From contig NZ_CP016616.1 in assembly GCF_002741015.1 (NCBI RefSeq), forward strand, positions 5,668,501 to 5,732,500: 64,000 nucleotides of DNA, written 5' to 3'. Positions within the stretch are counted from its first letter, which is position 1, and each line of letters starts with the position of its first letter. The notes under the pieces are model-generated. The model was not told where the DNA came from and did not search any database. It was given only the letters and a program-made list of their open reading frames with translations. A program made the translations under genes and the position numbers. The DNA comes from Microvirga ossetica. Lineage in GTDB: Bacteria; Pseudomonadota; Alphaproteobacteria; Rhizobiales; Beijerinckiaceae. Below are positions 49,012 through 59,635 of the stretch, in pieces.

Positions 49012-49722
49012 GTGGCCCGCCGCAAGCCGAATCTCGACGAGCTTCTGAAGAAGCTTGGCTACAGCTTTGAAAAACCTGAGCTCCTTGATGAGGCGCTGAC
49101 CCATGTCAGCGCTCCGCAGGCCGGTGGGCAGAGCTATCAGCGCCTGGAATTCCTGGGCGACCGTGTGCTCGGCCTCGCCATCGCCGAATTGCTCTTCAGG
49201 ACGTTCCCCGGGGCGCCGGAAGGCGAGCTCTCCCGGCGTCTGGCGGAACTCGTTCGCCGGGAAAGCTGCGCCGAGATCGCCACGGCCTGGGATGTGGGTC
49301 CCTATCTGAAGCTCGGCGCCGGCGAGGCGCATGCCGGCGAGCGGCGCAACCAGACCATCCTGGCGGATGTCTGCGAAGCCATCATCGGCGCGGTCTTCAT
49401 CGACGGCGGCTACGAGGCCGCCAGGGATCTCGTCGAGCGCGCTTTCCAGGAACTGGTTGAGGCCCCCCGCCGCCCGCTCCGCGACCCGAAGAGCGCGCTG
49501 CAGGAATGGGCGCAGGGGAGAGGCCTCCCGCCGCCCACCTATTCGGTGGTCGAGCAGATCGGGCCGGATCACGCGCCCAAGTTCCGGGTGGTCGTGAAGG
49601 TCAAGGGTGCGGAGAACGAGTTCGGCTCAGGCACGTCGAAGCGTATTGCGGAACAGGCGGCGGCGCGGAGCCTTCTCATGAAAGAGGGCGTCTGGACGGA
49701 GGAAGACCATGGAGCAGCCTGA
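49012..49722 (+). CDS. rnc: Ribonuclease III
   Basis: A 236-residue double-strand-specific endonuclease for rRNA processing, from GTG 49012. The family signature is QRLEFLGDRVLGL (residues 43-55) with the metal-binding acidic residues, joined by DVCEAIIGAVFIDGG. A double-stranded RNA-binding domain occupies about residues 160-230 (PKSALQEWAQGRGLPPPTYS to KRIAEQAAARSLL). It overlaps the start of era by 14 nt, the conserved lepB-rnc-era arrangement. Confidence 0.96.
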   Translation: MARRKPNLDELLKKLGYSFEKPELLDEALTHVSAPQAGGQSYQRLEFLGDRVLGLAIAELLFRTFPGAPEGELSRRLAELVRRESCAEIATAWDVGPYLKLGAGEAHAGERRNQTILADVCEAIIGAVFIDGGYEAARDLVERAFQELVEAPRRPLRDPKSALQEWAQGRGLPPPTYSVVEQIGPDHAPKFRVVVKVKGAENEFGSGTSKRIAEQAAARSLLMKEGVWTEEDHGAA

Positions 49723-50626
49723 GCAGACCGGCACGAAGGCCGGTTTCGTCGCCCTCATCGGTGCGCCGAATGCGGGCAAGTCGACCCTGTTGAACTCCCT
49801 CGTCGGCTCCAAGGTCTCCATCGTCTCGCGCAAGGTGCAGACGACGCGGGCGCTGGTGCGCGGCATCGCCATCGAGGGCGAGGCGCAGATCGTGTTCGTG
49901 GATACGCCCGGCATCTTCAAGCCGAAGCGCCGCCTCGACCGGGCCATGGTGACCTCGGCCTGGGGCGGAGCGGGCGATGCGGACGTGATTGCGCTGCTGC
50001 TCGACGCGCGCAAGGGCATCGACGAGGAAGCCGAGGCGATCCTGGCAAAGCTTCCGGATCTCAAGCGGCCGAAGGTGCTGATCCTCAACAAGATCGACCT
50101 GATCGAGCGCTCGCGCCTGCTGGAGATGGCCGCGAAGGTCAACGAGGCGGTGCCTTTCGCCCATACCTTCATGATCTCCGCCTTGAAGGGCGACGGCATC
50201 GAGACCTTGAAGCGCCAGCTCGCGGCGATGATGCCGGAAGGGCCCTGGCTCTATCCGGAAGACCAGATCTCCGACGCGCCGCTGCGCATGCTCGCCGCCG
50301 AGATCACCCGCGAGAAGATCTACGAGCGCCTGCACGAGGAGCTGCCCTATCAGTCCACCGTCGAGACGGATCAGTGGCAGGTGCGTCCGGACGGCTCCGT
50401 GCGCATCGAGCAGACCGTGTTCGTCGAGCGCGACAGCCAGCGCAAGATCGTGCTCGGCAAGGGCGGGCAGACCATCAAGGCCATCGGCCAGGCCGCGCGC
50501 AGGGAGATCGCCGAGATCGCCGAGGCGCAGGTCCACCTCTTCCTCTTCGTGAAGGTGCGCGAGAACTGGAGCGACGATCCCGAGCGCTATCGCGAGATGG
50601 GCCTGGAGTTCCCGCGCGGCGGCTAG
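49709..50626 (+). CDS. era: GTPase Era
   Basis: The 305-residue GTPase binds the 3' end of 16S rRNA during 30S maturation. It has the P-loop [12 protein letters not shown] (18-29), switch-[10 protein letters not shown], specificity motif LNKIDL, and a C-terminal KH domain with [20 protein letters not shown]. It starts inside rnc. Its stop TAG lies in the CTAG shared with the convergent chemoreceptor gene. Confidence 0.97.
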   Translation: MEQPEQTGTKAGFVALIGAPNAGKSTLLNSLVGSKVSIVSRKVQTTRALVRGIAIEGEAQIVFVDTPGIFKPKRRLDRAMVTSAWGGAGDADVIALLLDARKGIDEEAEAILAKLPDLKRPKVLILNKIDLIERSRLLEMAAKVNEAVPFAHTFMISALKGDGIETLKRQLAAMMPEGPWLYPEDQISDAPLRMLAAEITREKIYERLHEELPYQSTVETDQWQVRPDGSVRIEQTVFVERDSQRKIVLGKGGQTIKAIGQAARREIAEIAEAQVHLFLFVKVRENWSDDPERYREMGLEFPRGG

Positions 50627-52371
50627 CGCTTGTAGGCCGTGCGCAGCCCGCCCCAGTGGCGTCCGAAGATGCGGATGGGTGCATCCACCTCCTGCATCAT
50701 CACGATCTTGCCGCCGCCCATGTCGCGGGCATAGGCCTGCACGACGAAGGGGCGCGTGGAGCGCGCGGCGGTGATGCCGGCGCGGTCGTCGAAGATGCGC
50801 TTGTTGCGGGAATTGGCGGCATTCCACACCGGATCGCCCGTGCGCTGGGCTTGAGAATAGATCCGGTTGTGGACCGGGATGTAGCCGTTGCGGTCGATGG
50901 CGAGACAGAAGGCCATGCTCGCATCAGAGGCCAGCACCCTCTCGAGGATCGACGGCAGCAGCCGTTCGAAGACCGGGAGATAGGCCGTGCCGTATTGAAC
51001 GGGATCCGTGCCCGGCACCAGCCTGTAATCCATATCGAACGCGGCCTCGCGGGAGATCGCGCCGTCCTCCACCGCCCGCTCGATCAGGCCCTCGACCTGA
51101 CGGGCCGTTTCCTGGGCGAGAAGGATGCGCGGCCTGTAGGCCGCCTCGACCTGGGCGATGAAGCCGTCGATCCGCGCCCGCGCCTCGGCATCGAGGCGGC
51201 CGAAGGCGCAATGGAGACCCATCGCGCTCGTGGCGACGATCCGCACGGGGACGCGGCCCAGATTCTGAATGTCGAGATCGGCGCTGCCGCCCACCTCGAC
51301 CCTCAGGTCGGGAACGGGAGCCAGCAGCACGCCGCCGGTGCTGATGTCGATCAGCCGTGACGCGGCACTTCGCCCTCCGATCCGGATCGTTGCCGGACGG
51401 TCGACCGGCAGGCGGTCCGCCTGCCGGCGGTCGCCGATTTCGCTCTGGCGCACGACCGTGACGAAGCGCTGGCCCAGGGCCTTCGCGAGACCGTCCGCGA
51501 TTGTCGTCGCGCGGTCGGCCTGATGGGCCCTTTGGCCCGCGCCGAGAGAAATGGAATCGACGTCGCCCGCGCGTTCGCTCACTTTGCCGACGCTGCCGGA
51601 GGTCACGCTGGCGAGCCGCGACGTCTCAGCAATCGCCGTGTTCTGTTCGCCGATCGAATGACGCACGCTGTCGAAGACCGGACGCACGCCCTGAATCGCC
51701 TCGACGACCTCGGTCACCGCGCCGGTGGATGACTGGGCCGTGTCGCGCAGGCGGTCGATCCGCTGCCGGATGTCGTCCGCAGCCTTGCCGGTCTGGGTCG
51801 AAAGCACCTTCACCTCGCTCGCCACGACGGCAAAGCCCCGACCGGCGGCGCCTGCGCGGGCGGCCTCGATGGTGGCATTGAGCGCGAGCAGATTGGTCTG
51901 GCGCGCCACCGAGGAGATCGTGTCCACGATCCCGACGATCTCGGCCGTGGCGGCGGAGAGTTGCGCGATGAGATCGCTAGCCTTCTGCGCCGCCTGGATC
52001 GCGTTGTCGACGCGCTCGCTCGCATGCTCCATCGCGCGGCCGATCTCGGCCGACGTCACGGCCAGTTCTTCCGTCGACGACGCGAGCGAGAGAGTTTCCT
52101 GGGATGCGGTCCGGCCGGAAGAGGCCAGCTCTCCGGCATGGGCGCGGATGTCCGCCAAATCCTTCTCGACGGCTGCCACATCCGCTGCCGCCACCGCGAT
52201 CGCCTGGGTGACTCCCTGGATCGCTTTCAGAACATCGGCCTCCAGCGTGTCCACGACCTCGGTATTGAGGCGGTCTTCGCGCGGGGCTGGCGGGGTCGAT
52301 TCCTCCGGTACGAGGCGAATGACTTCGTTCACATCGTCGATTTGCGGGGCGCGCCGCAGAATACCGAACAT
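50623..52371 (-). CDS. Soluble methyl-accepting chemotaxis protein with PilZ domain
   Basis: A 582-residue protein without transmembrane helices. Residues about 50-290 form the signalling coiled coil; the hairpin tip is recognisable as [20 protein letters not shown] then [17 protein letters not shown], the CheA/CheW contact. Residues about 325-400 form a PilZ domain with [17 protein letters not shown] and, further on, DISTGGVLL, the RxxxR and D/NxSxxG c-di-GMP binding motifs. The C-terminal 180 residues ([58 protein letters not shown]) look like a PAS/Cache-type sensor of heme-less McpB style. No chemotaxis genes are adjacent. Confidence 0.85.
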   Translation of the reverse strand: MFGILRRAPQIDDVNEVIRLVPEESTPPAPREDRLNTEVVDTLEADVLKAIQGVTQAIAVAAADVAAVEKDLADIRAHAGELASSGRTASQETLSLASSTEELAVTSAEIGRAMEHASERVDNAIQAAQKASDLIAQLSAATAEIVGIVDTISSVARQTNLLALNATIEAARAGAAGRGFAVVASEVKVLSTQTGKAADDIRQRIDRLRDTAQSSTGAVTEVVEAIQGVRPVFDSVRHSIGEQNTAIAETSRLASVTSGSVGKVSERAGDVDSISLGAGQRAHQADRATTIADGLAKALGQRFVTVVRQSEIGDRRQADRLPVDRPATIRIGGRSAASRLIDISTGGVLLAPVPDLRVEVGGSADLDIQNLGRVPVRIVATSAMGLHCAFGRLDAEARARIDGFIAQVEAAYRPRILLAQETARQVEGLIERAVEDGAISREAAFDMDYRLVPGTDPVQYGTAYLPVFERLLPSILERVLASDASMAFCLAIDRNGYIPVHNRIYSQAQRTGDPVWNAANSRNKRIFDDRAGITAARSTRPFVVQAYARDMGGGKIVMMQEVDAPIRIFGRHWGGLRTAYKR

Positions 52372-52575
52372 TGCCGGGCTCTCGTCGTTTATGTTGTTAA
52401 CTCAACGTCACCTGAAAAGGTTAAGGAAGGCGAAATACTTGGCCCGCTTCCGCCGAAGGTCGTAAACGACAGATGCGAGACCTTTTCCGGCGAGCGGTCC
52501 GCGCACGCATTTGTCCCGACGCCAAATATTCCCTAAAGTAATCGGTCCGTTCGACGCTGACATTCTGGAGCGTGA

Positions 52576-54348
52576 ATGAGCAGCCCTACCGATCAGGCGA
52601 CGCAACGGCGTCTCGCAGCGGTGCTTGCCGCCGACGTGGTGGGCTATTCGGGCCTGATGTCGAAGGATGAGGAAGGCACCCTGGTTCGCCTCAGGGATCT
52701 GCGACGGCAGGTGATCGAGCCGGGAATTCAGGCCCATCGAGGCCGGCTGGTGAAGACGGTCGGAGACGGCTTCCTCGTCGAGTTCGCGAGCCCGCTGGCG
52801 GCCGTCCGCTGCGCGGTCGACCTGCAGGAAGCGGTCGCCGCCGCTTCGGACGAGCCGGTCAAGCCTTTCAAGCTGCGGATCGGGATCAATCTCGGCGACA
52901 TCATGATCGAGGAGGATGGCGACATCTTCGGCGACGGGGTGAACATCGCGTCCCGCTTGGAGCAGATGTCGCCGCCGGGGGGCATCTGCCTGTCCGGCAA
53001 AGTCTACGAAGAAGTGCGCGACAAGCTTCCCTACACGTTCGAGGACCAGGGCGAGCACCAGTTCAAGAACATCGGCCGGCCGATCCGGGTCTATTGCATC
53101 CTGTTAAGTGCGGACGCCGCGGTTGCCGCCGGCGGACGGAAGCTTGCCGCACCGGCGATGGACAGACCCTCCATCGCCGTTCTGCCCTTCGTCAATCTCA
53201 GCAAGGATCCAGAGCAGGAATACTTCGCCGACGGTATCGTCGAGGACATCATCTCGGCCCTGTCCCGGTTCAGGTCCTTTCTCGTCATCGCCCGAAACAC
53301 GACTTTCACCTACAAGGGACGATCGGTGAACGTGCCGCAAATCGGTCGCGAACTCGGTGTGCGATATGTGCTCGAAGGGAGCGTTAGGAGATCCGGTGAT
53401 AGGATCCGCATTACCGCGCAGCTGATCGATGCAGCAACGGGGATGCATATGTGGGCCGAGCATTACGACGGTGTCGTCGCAGACGTCTTCGACCTGCAGG
53501 ATCAGATAACGGCCAGCGTGGTGGGATCGATCGAGCCGTCGATCCGCGCCGCCGAAATCGAGCGGGCAAGGCGCAAGCGTCCCGACAACCTCGATGCCTA
53601 CGACCTCGTTATGCGTGCGCTGCCCTATGTCTGGTCGCTCGAATACGGTGACAACTGCGAAGCGACGAAGCTGCTCGAGGAGGCTCTGCGTCTCGATCCC
53701 GATTATCCATCGGCCCTGTCGCTCGCCGCGTGGTGCCGCGGGCAGCGCGTCGTCTACAACTGGTCGACGAATATCCAGGAAGATAAGCGCGAGACGTTGC
53801 GCCTTGCGCAGGCTGCCGCGGCCCTGGCCCACGATGATCCCTTCATCCTGACGGTGCTTGGCGCGGCTCTCACGATCACGCGCGAATTCCAGCGTGCCGC
53901 GTCGATGCTCGATCGGGCATTGTCTCTCGATCCCAACTCGGCCTGGGCTTGGAACCGGAGCGGTTGGTTGCGCGACTATCTGGACGATCCCGAAACCGCT
54001 ATCGATCAGTTCGAACGTTCACTGCGCCTGAGCCCGTTCGATCCGATGGCTTTCAACTGCGAAGTTGGCATCGGTGGTGCTCACTTCATTGCGAGGCGCT
54101 ACGAGGCGGCGGCGCAATGGATGGAAAAGGCCTTGAGGTCCAAGCCGAGCGCGATCTGGGTCCACCGGACGTTGGCGCCGGCCTATGCTTTGGCGGGAGA
54201 ACTCGACAAAGCCCGGGACAGCGTCGGTGAACTGCTCAAGGATTATCCCGAAATCAGGATCTCGGACATCCTGCAGGCCTTGGCCTTCAGCAAGGAAGTC
54301 CTGGATCGCTTCGCGGAAGGCCTGCGCCAGGCAGGCCTTCCAGAATGA
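52576..54348 (+). CDS. Class III adenylate/guanylate cyclase with TolB-like and TPR domains
   Basis: A 590-residue protein. The catalytic domain (about 10-170) starts RRLAAVLAADVVGYSGLMSK; metal aspartates are Asp20 and Asp64 (KTVGDGFLVEF), and GDGVNIASRLEQMSPPGGIC is the usual end. The second domain (about 190-320) starts RPSIAVLPFVNLSKDPEQEY and carries GVRYVLEGSVRRSGDRIRIT, the TolB N-domain-like module. The rest is TPR repeats (AASMLDRALSLDPNSAWAWN; QFERSLRLSPFDPMAFN). Such cyclase-TPR proteins are abundant in Rhizobiales and Bradyrhizobium; whether cAMP is made is untested. GGAG precedes the ATG by 6 nt. Confidence 0.87.
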   Translation: MSSPTDQATQRRLAAVLAADVVGYSGLMSKDEEGTLVRLRDLRRQVIEPGIQAHRGRLVKTVGDGFLVEFASPLAAVRCAVDLQEAVAAASDEPVKPFKLRIGINLGDIMIEEDGDIFGDGVNIASRLEQMSPPGGICLSGKVYEEVRDKLPYTFEDQGEHQFKNIGRPIRVYCILLSADAAVAAGGRKLAAPAMDRPSIAVLPFVNLSKDPEQEYFADGIVEDIISALSRFRSFLVIARNTTFTYKGRSVNVPQIGRELGVRYVLEGSVRRSGDRIRITAQLIDAATGMHMWAEHYDGVVADVFDLQDQITASVVGSIEPSIRAAEIERARRKRPDNLDAYDLVMRALPYVWSLEYGDNCEATKLLEEALRLDPDYPSALSLAAWCRGQRVVYNWSTNIQEDKRETLRLAQAAAALAHDDPFILTVLGAALTITREFQRAASMLDRALSLDPNSAWAWNRSGWLRDYLDDPETAIDQFERSLRLSPFDPMAFNCEVGIGGAHFIARRYEAAAQWMEKALRSKPSAIWVHRTLAPAYALAGELDKARDSVGELLKDYPEIRISDILQALAFSKEVLDRFAEGLRQAGLPE

Positions 54349-54395
54349 AGATTAAAAAGGACCGGAAGATTTAAAGAGCCCCCGGTCCCTTCACC

Positions 54396-56246
54396 TTATT
54401 GCTGGTTCTGTCCTTGAAGCAGCGGGGTGATCCGGCGCATGGCCACCCGGCGGTTCTGCCGCTCGGGAGATTGCGAATTCACCTTGAGGTACTGCTCGCC
54501 GTAGCCCTGGGTCGTCAGGTTCTCGGCGGGGATCTGGAAGCGTTCGGTGAGGATGGTCGCAACCGTCTCCGCTCGCCTGTCGGAGAGAGTCAGATTGTCC
54601 TCGTCCGCGCCGACCGCATCGGTGTGGCCTTCGATCAGGAAGATCTCGTTCGGGTTTCGAGACAGGGCCGATCGGATCGCCTGGGCGATACCCGTCAGAG
54701 CGCCGGCCTGATCTCCCGCCAGTTCCCAGGAGCCGAACTCGAAGGTGACGGTATCCACGTCAACCCGGCGCATGCGTTCGCGCAGCGGCTGAGAGCGACG
54801 AACCTCGTCGAGCGTGTAGGACCGCTCGATGCGCTCGACGGGAGGAGCGGTGAACGCCTCGACCAGATCTTCCTGTGAGGCATCCTCCACATCGACAATG
54901 TACTCCTCGCGCGGAATCCGGACGACCGGCGGCGGCAGCCGCACGATCTCCTCTTCGGCATACCCGTACCCTGTCGGACGGCGGTCGCCGCGCCTGTTCT
55001 CGATGAGCACGACCTCGCGGCCGGCAGCCTCGCGCCGTGAGCGGCGGACCAGGTTGCCGTACTCGTCCCGCAAAGTCACGATCTCCGATCCGTCCGGACG
55101 GCGCACGATGGTCACTTCCTCTCCGGCGCCGCGCCGCTCGACGCGGACATCGGCGTCGCGATACGTGCGGCGGAACCGTTCGGTCTCATCGTTGCGGATG
55201 ATGACCTGATTGCCCTCGCGGATGATGGTGCGGTTGCCGGGCTCCTCAATGATGACCCGGTTGCCCTCCCGCCGCTCGCGGCGCTGGCTGCGCAGATCCT
55301 CGATCCGGACGCGTGAAGCATCCAACGGTTGCGTCGCGTTGGGAGCCGCCTGCTGAGGGGCAGTCCGTCCGGGCGCCTGCTGGAACGGAGCCGAGGGTGC
55401 GGGAGGCACCGGCTGGGCGCGGGTTGCAGGGGGCGCTGCGGGAGTGGGCGCCGACGGAGGAACGGGCTGCGCAGTCGCCGGAGGCGGAGCCGGTGGGGTG
55501 GCGGGCTGCACCTGCGTCGGCCGCTGGCCGCGCGTCCTGTCGGGATTCTCCGTACTGTCGGAGCGGCCGGGCCGTTCACGTTCGACCGGCCTGGTGGTGT
55601 CCTGCGCCGGCCTCTGCTGCTGAGCGGGCGCCAGAGGCGTTGCCGGTTGAGCGGCAGCCGGCGGAGGCGCGGCCGGACGGGTCTCCGTGGCAGGGGCCTG
55701 GGCAGGGGCCTGGGCAGGGGCCTGGGCAGGGGCCTGGGGCCGCGGGCGTTCTGCCGGCGGCCGCTCGCGTTCCTGAGCGGCAGGACGCTGCGGACTTGCG
55801 GGTGTTGCCGCCGGGGGCTGAGCCCGCTCGGCGGGAGCCTGCTGTGCCGGACGAGACGGTATGGCCGGGGCGGCACCGGCGGGCGCAGGCTGCGCTGGGC
55901 GCTCGGCCGGCGGGCCGGGCTCGCGGCGGGGGCGTTGAGTGTCGTCGTCCGGACCCTGCGCGCCCGGGCCTGCGCCACGCGGCGGACGGGGACCGCGTTC
56001 CTCAGAGGCGCCGGGGCCGCCCTGATCCTGTCCGCCCTGTCGGCGTTCGCCGCCTGGACGGCCGCCGCGCTCTCCATCCTGCCCCTGGCGTCTCCGCACG
56101 CCGGGCGGCAGCTCCTCGTCGGTTGCCGGTCCGGCCTGGGCCAGGACGAGAGGCGTTGCGGGCTCCGATGGGAGGGCCGAGACATGCACCGGCAGCAGCA
56201 TCAGGGGGAGGGCGGTACTCGCAAGAAACAGGCTGGAAAGCTTCAT
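54396..56246 (-). CDS. OmpA-family protein with long Pro/Ala-rich region
   Basis: A 616-residue exported protein begun at ATG 56246. The signal peptide is KLSSLFLASTALPLMLLPVHVSA. Residues about 40-320 are low-complexity Pro, Ala, Gln, Arg, including four 4-residue AQAP units encoded by a 12-bp tandem repeat. A charged middle part has RRERREGNRVIIEEPGNRTI and repeats of similar beta strands. The C-terminus is an OmpA-like peptidoglycan-binding domain (FLIEGHTDAVGADEDNLTLS, DRRAETVATILTE, then LTTQGYGEQYL). Similar OmpA proteins with such regions are common in Methylobacteriaceae. It is probably anchored to peptidoglycan; the role of the Pro-rich part is not known. Confidence 0.85.
   Translation of the reverse strand: MKLSSLFLASTALPLMLLPVHVSALPSEPATPLVLAQAGPATDEELPPGVRRRQGQDGERGGRPGGERRQGGQDQGGPGASEERGPRPPRGAGPGAQGPDDDTQRPRREPGPPAERPAQPAPAGAAPAIPSRPAQQAPAERAQPPAATPASPQRPAAQERERPPAERPRPQAPAQAPAQAPAQAPATETRPAAPPPAAAQPATPLAPAQQQRPAQDTTRPVERERPGRSDSTENPDRTRGQRPTQVQPATPPAPPPATAQPVPPSAPTPAAPPATRAQPVPPAPSAPFQQAPGRTAPQQAAPNATQPLDASRVRIEDLRSQRRERREGNRVIIEEPGNRTIIREGNQVIIRNDETERFRRTYRDADVRVERRGAGEEVTIVRRPDGSEIVTLRDEYGNLVRRSRREAAGREVVLIENRRGDRRPTGYGYAEEEIVRLPPPVVRIPREEYIVDVEDASQEDLVEAFTAPPVERIERSYTLDEVRRSQPLRERMRRVDVDTVTFEFGSWELAGDQAGALTGIAQAIRSALSRNPNEIFLIEGHTDAVGADEDNLTLSDRRAETVATILTERFQIPAENLTTQGYGEQYLKVNSQSPERQNRRVAMRRITPLLQGQNQQ
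55691..55738. repeat. 12-bp tandem repeat, four copies, in the OmpA-family gene
   Basis: Four identical units CAGGGGCCTGGG encode PAQA repeats on the minus strand. The copies are perfect, so copy number could vary by slippage without changing the frame. Confidence 0.9.
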
Positions 56247-56445
56247 GATCCTCGGTTCATCAATTGGCAGATTAAAGGTGATCGACAATGAGAAGGCAGG
56301 AGTTTGGTTCCGTCGAAAGCGGAATTCCGCTTTTGAAACAGAATTTTAGAAGTTCGCGGATATCGTTGAAAAACATGGATGAATGCGGCCTGAATGCTTA
56401 CATCAGGAGTCCAGGAAACACTTTCGCCCAAGGCCATCGGGACCG

Positions 56446-57177
56446 ATGCAATGGACTGACGAAGGCGTCGTTCTCGGCGCCCGCAAACACGGGGAATCGA
56501 GCATCATTCTCGAGCTGATGACGCGCGGCCACGGGCGCCATCTGGGCTTGGTCCATGGCGGCCGCTCGAAGAGCCTGCAGGCGGTTCTCCAGCCCGGCAA
56601 CACCGTGCAGGCAACCTGGCGGGCGCGGCTCGACGAGCATCTGGGCACCTATCAGGTCGAAGGCCTGAATCTGCGGGCCGCCCAATTGATGGGCTCGTCC
56701 ATGGCCCTCTACGGCCTGGCGACGCTCGCCCATCTCCTGCGCTATTTCCCCGAGCGCGACCCGCATTTCGCTCTCTACGAGACCCTGACGGTTCTCGTGG
56801 ACCACCTGGACGATCCCGATCTCGCGCCGGCCCTGTTCGTGCGCTTCGAGCTTGCCATGCTCACCGAGCTCGGCTTCGGCCTGGACCTGTCGAGCTGCGC
56901 CGCCACCGGCAGCGAGCGAGATCTGACCTATGTCTCTCCGAAGAGCGGCCGGGCCGTTTCGGCTGCGGCCGGGGAGCCCTACAAGGACCGCCTGCTCAGG
57001 CTTCCGGGCTTCCTGATCGGCCAGAGCTGGTACAACCGGCCGCGTGAAGAGGAGATCAGGGAGGGATTTGCGCTCACGGACTTCTTCCTGCATCACAACG
57101 TCTTCGAGCCCCAGGGTCAGCGGGCGCCGGAGGAGCGGGCGCGTTTCGTCGCACTGGCCACGGCTGGGGACGAATGA
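56446..57177 (+). CDS. recO: DNA repair protein RecO
   Basis: A 243-residue RecO begun at ATG 56446. It has an N-terminal OB fold (MQWTDEGVVLGARKHGESSI) and central helices (FVRFELAMLTELGFGLDLSS). The cysteine cluster of the zinc finger is reduced to a single Cys here (SSCAATG), as in other alphaproteobacteria. RecO loads RecA with RecR at gapped DNA. Elsewhere in Proteobacteria recO follows era; here four kb of other genes separates them. parC begins 66 nt downstream. Confidence 0.93.
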   Translation: MQWTDEGVVLGARKHGESSIILELMTRGHGRHLGLVHGGRSKSLQAVLQPGNTVQATWRARLDEHLGTYQVEGLNLRAAQLMGSSMALYGLATLAHLLRYFPERDPHFALYETLTVLVDHLDDPDLAPALFVRFELAMLTELGFGLDLSSCAATGSERDLTYVSPKSGRAVSAAAGEPYKDRLLRLPGFLIGQSWYNRPREEEIREGFALTDFFLHHNVFEPQGQRAPEERARFVALATAGDE

Positions 57178-57243
57178 GGTTTGTTTCTGTTATGTTCTCA
57201 TTTCAGATGATAAGAAGCGATTCGCTGTTGAGGATTTCGAGTC

Positions 57244-59490
57244 ATGGGTAAGCCGGTCAATCCGCCGTCAGGGGGCGAGATCGAGAACATCAATCTCAAG
57301 GATGCCCTAGAGGAGCGCTATCTCGCCTATGCGCTCTCCACCATCATGCACCGGGCGCTGCCGGACGCACGCGACGGCCTGAAGCCGGTCCACCGGCGCA
57401 TCCTGCACGCCATGCGCCTGCTGCGCCTCGATCCCCGGTCTGCGCCCAAGAAATGCGCCCGCATCGTCGGCGACGTGATGGGCCAGTTCCACCCGCACGG
57501 CGACCAGTCGATCTACGATGCCCTCGTGCGCATGGCGCAGGATTTCGCCCAGCGCTATCCCCTGGCGGACGGGCAGGGCAATTTCGGCAATATCGACGGC
57601 GATAACGCCGCGGCCATGCGCTACACCGAGGCGAAGCTGACGGAGGTGGCGCGGCTGCTGCTCGAAGGAATCGACGAGGATTCCGTCGATTTCCGCGAGA
57701 CCTACGACCAGACCAACGAGGAGCCGGTGGTGCTGCCGGCCGCCTTCCCGAACCTGCTCGCCAACGGCTCGCAGGGCATCGCGGTCGGCATGGCGACCTC
57801 GATCCCGCCGCACAACGCCGCCGAACTCTGCGACGCGGCCCTCCACCTGATCTCCAAGCCCGGCGCCACCTCCGAGCAGCTGATGCAGTTCGTGCCGGGG
57901 CCCGATCTGCCGACCGGCGGCATCATCGTCGACACGCCATCCGCCATGGCCGAGACCTATCGCACCGGCCGCGGCTCGTTTCGCGTGCGCGCCCGCTGGG
58001 CCAAGGAGGATCTCGGCCGCGGCAACTGGCACATCGTCGTCACCGAGATCCCCTATGCGGTGCCGAAGTCGCGCCTGATCGAGAAGATCGCGGAGCTGCT
58101 GCAGGAGAAGAAGCTGCCGCTGCTCGCCGACGTGCGCGATGAATCCGCCGAGGACATCCGAGTCGTTCTGGAGCCGCGTGCGAAGACGGTCGATCCGATC
58201 ATCCTGATGGAATCGCTCTACAAGCTCACCGAGCTCGAGAGCCGCATCCCGATGAACGTGAACGTGCTCGCCGGCGGCAAGGTGCCGAAGGTGTTGAGCC
58301 TTGCTGAGTGCCTGCGCGAATGGCTCGACCATCGCCGCGAGGTGCTGGTCCGCCGCTCGGGCTTCCGGCTCGCCGCCATCGAGCGGCGACTGGAGATCTT
58401 GGGCGGCCTGCTCATCGTCTATCTCGACCTCGACCGGGTGATCAAGATCATCCGCGAGGAGGACGAGCCGAAGCAGGAGCTGATGCGCTTCTTCAAGCTC
58501 ACCGAAATCCAGGCCAACGCGATTCTGGACACCCGCCTGCGTAGCTTACGCAAGCTCGAGGAGATGGAGCTCAAGCGCGAGCAGAAGGACCTGCAGACCG
58601 AGAAGGCCAAGATCGAGGAGCTTTTGGGCTCCGAGAAGGTGCAGTGGAAGACGATTTCCGCCGAGATCAAGGAGGTCCGCAAGACCTTCGGACCGGACAC
58701 GGCCCTGGGACGACGCCGCACGTCCTTCGCCGAAGCGCCGGACACCTCCGACATCGACTTCGCGGAGGCCATGATCGAGCGCGAGCCGATCACGGTCATC
58801 GTGTCCGAGAAGGGCTGGATCCGCGCCATGAAGGGCCATCAGGCCGATCTCTCGGGCGTGCAGTTCAAGGGCGACGATGCGCTGAAGACGGCCTTCTTCG
58901 CCGAGACCACGTCGAAGATCGTCGTGGCGGCGGATAACGGGCGCTTCTTCACCCTCGACGCCTCCAAGCTCCCCGGCGGCCGCGGCTTCGGCGATCCGAT
59001 CCGCCTGATGGTCGATCTGGAGGAGGGCGCCGACTTCATCGCGGCCTTCCCGTATCGCGCCGGCTCGAAGCTGCTCGTGGTCGGCTCCGACGGCCGCGGC
59101 TTCGTGGTGCCGACCGACGAGGTCACGGCCAATACCCGCAAGGGCAAGCAGATCCTCAACCTCGATGCGCCGGCAAAGATGGTGGTCTGCACGGAGGCGG
59201 AAGGCGATCACGTCGCGATCATCGGCGAGAACCGCAAGCTCCTGATCTTCCCGGCAAAGCAGATGCCGGAGATGACCCGCGGCAAGGGCGTGCGCCTCCA
59301 GCGCTACAAGGACGGCGGCGTCTCCGACGCCAAGGTCTTCAAGCTGAAAGAGGGCCTGACCTGGAAGGACACCTCGGGCCGCACCTGGACGGTTGCCAAG
59401 GAAGACCTGCGCGACTGGATGGGCGACCGCACCGAAGCCGGCCGCCTGCCGCCGAAAGGCTTCCCGAAGTCGAACAAGTTCGGGGAGTGA
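57244..59490 (+). CDS. parC: DNA topoisomerase IV subunit A
   Basis: A 748-residue type IIA topoisomerase subunit. The catalytic tyrosine is Tyr127 in [12 protein letters not shown]. The first half ([33 protein letters not shown]) holds the winged-helix and tower domains, and the C-terminal beta-pinwheel lacks the GyrA box (QRRGGKG), so ParC rather than GyrA. It decatenates chromosomes with ParE, which is not in the window. Confidence 0.95.
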   Translation: MGKPVNPPSGGEIENINLKDALEERYLAYALSTIMHRALPDARDGLKPVHRRILHAMRLLRLDPRSAPKKCARIVGDVMGQFHPHGDQSIYDALVRMAQDFAQRYPLADGQGNFGNIDGDNAAAMRYTEAKLTEVARLLLEGIDEDSVDFRETYDQTNEEPVVLPAAFPNLLANGSQGIAVGMATSIPPHNAAELCDAALHLISKPGATSEQLMQFVPGPDLPTGGIIVDTPSAMAETYRTGRGSFRVRARWAKEDLGRGNWHIVVTEIPYAVPKSRLIEKIAELLQEKKLPLLADVRDESAEDIRVVLEPRAKTVDPIILMESLYKLTELESRIPMNVNVLAGGKVPKVLSLAECLREWLDHRREVLVRRSGFRLAAIERRLEILGGLLIVYLDLDRVIKIIREEDEPKQELMRFFKLTEIQANAILDTRLRSLRKLEEMELKREQKDLQTEKAKIEELLGSEKVQWKTISAEIKEVRKTFGPDTALGRRRTSFAEAPDTSDIDFAEAMIEREPITVIVSEKGWIRAMKGHQADLSGVQFKGDDALKTAFFAETTSKIVVAADNGRFFTLDASKLPGGRGFGDPIRLMVDLEEGADFIAAFPYRAGSKLLVVGSDGRGFVVPTDEVTANTRKGKQILNLDAPAKMVVCTEAEGDHVAIIGENRKLLIFPAKQMPEMTRGKGVRLQRYKDGGVSDAKVFKLKEGLTWKDTSGRTWTVAKEDLRDWMGDRTEAGRLPPKGFPKSNKFGE

Positions 59491-59502
59491 GATCGATCAG
59501 CA

Positions 59503-59626
59503 GTCATCCCGGACGGCGTTGAGCCGATCCGGGATCGCTTTCAGGATGCGATGCCAAAACCGCAACGCTGTAGTGCGGACTGGTTTTCGCGATCCCGGAT
59601 CTTCGCTGCGCTTCGTCCGGGATGAC
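59503..59626. repeat. Palindromic repeat, family C
   Basis: GTCATCCCGGACGGCGTTGA then GCCGATCCGGGATCGCTTTC ... GCGATCCCGGATCTTCGCTG then CGCTTCGTCCGGGATGAC. The 5209-5246 element is one arm of the same family. It separates parC from the convergent bpt gene. Confidence 0.8.
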
Positions 59627-59635
59627 GGGTGAACA

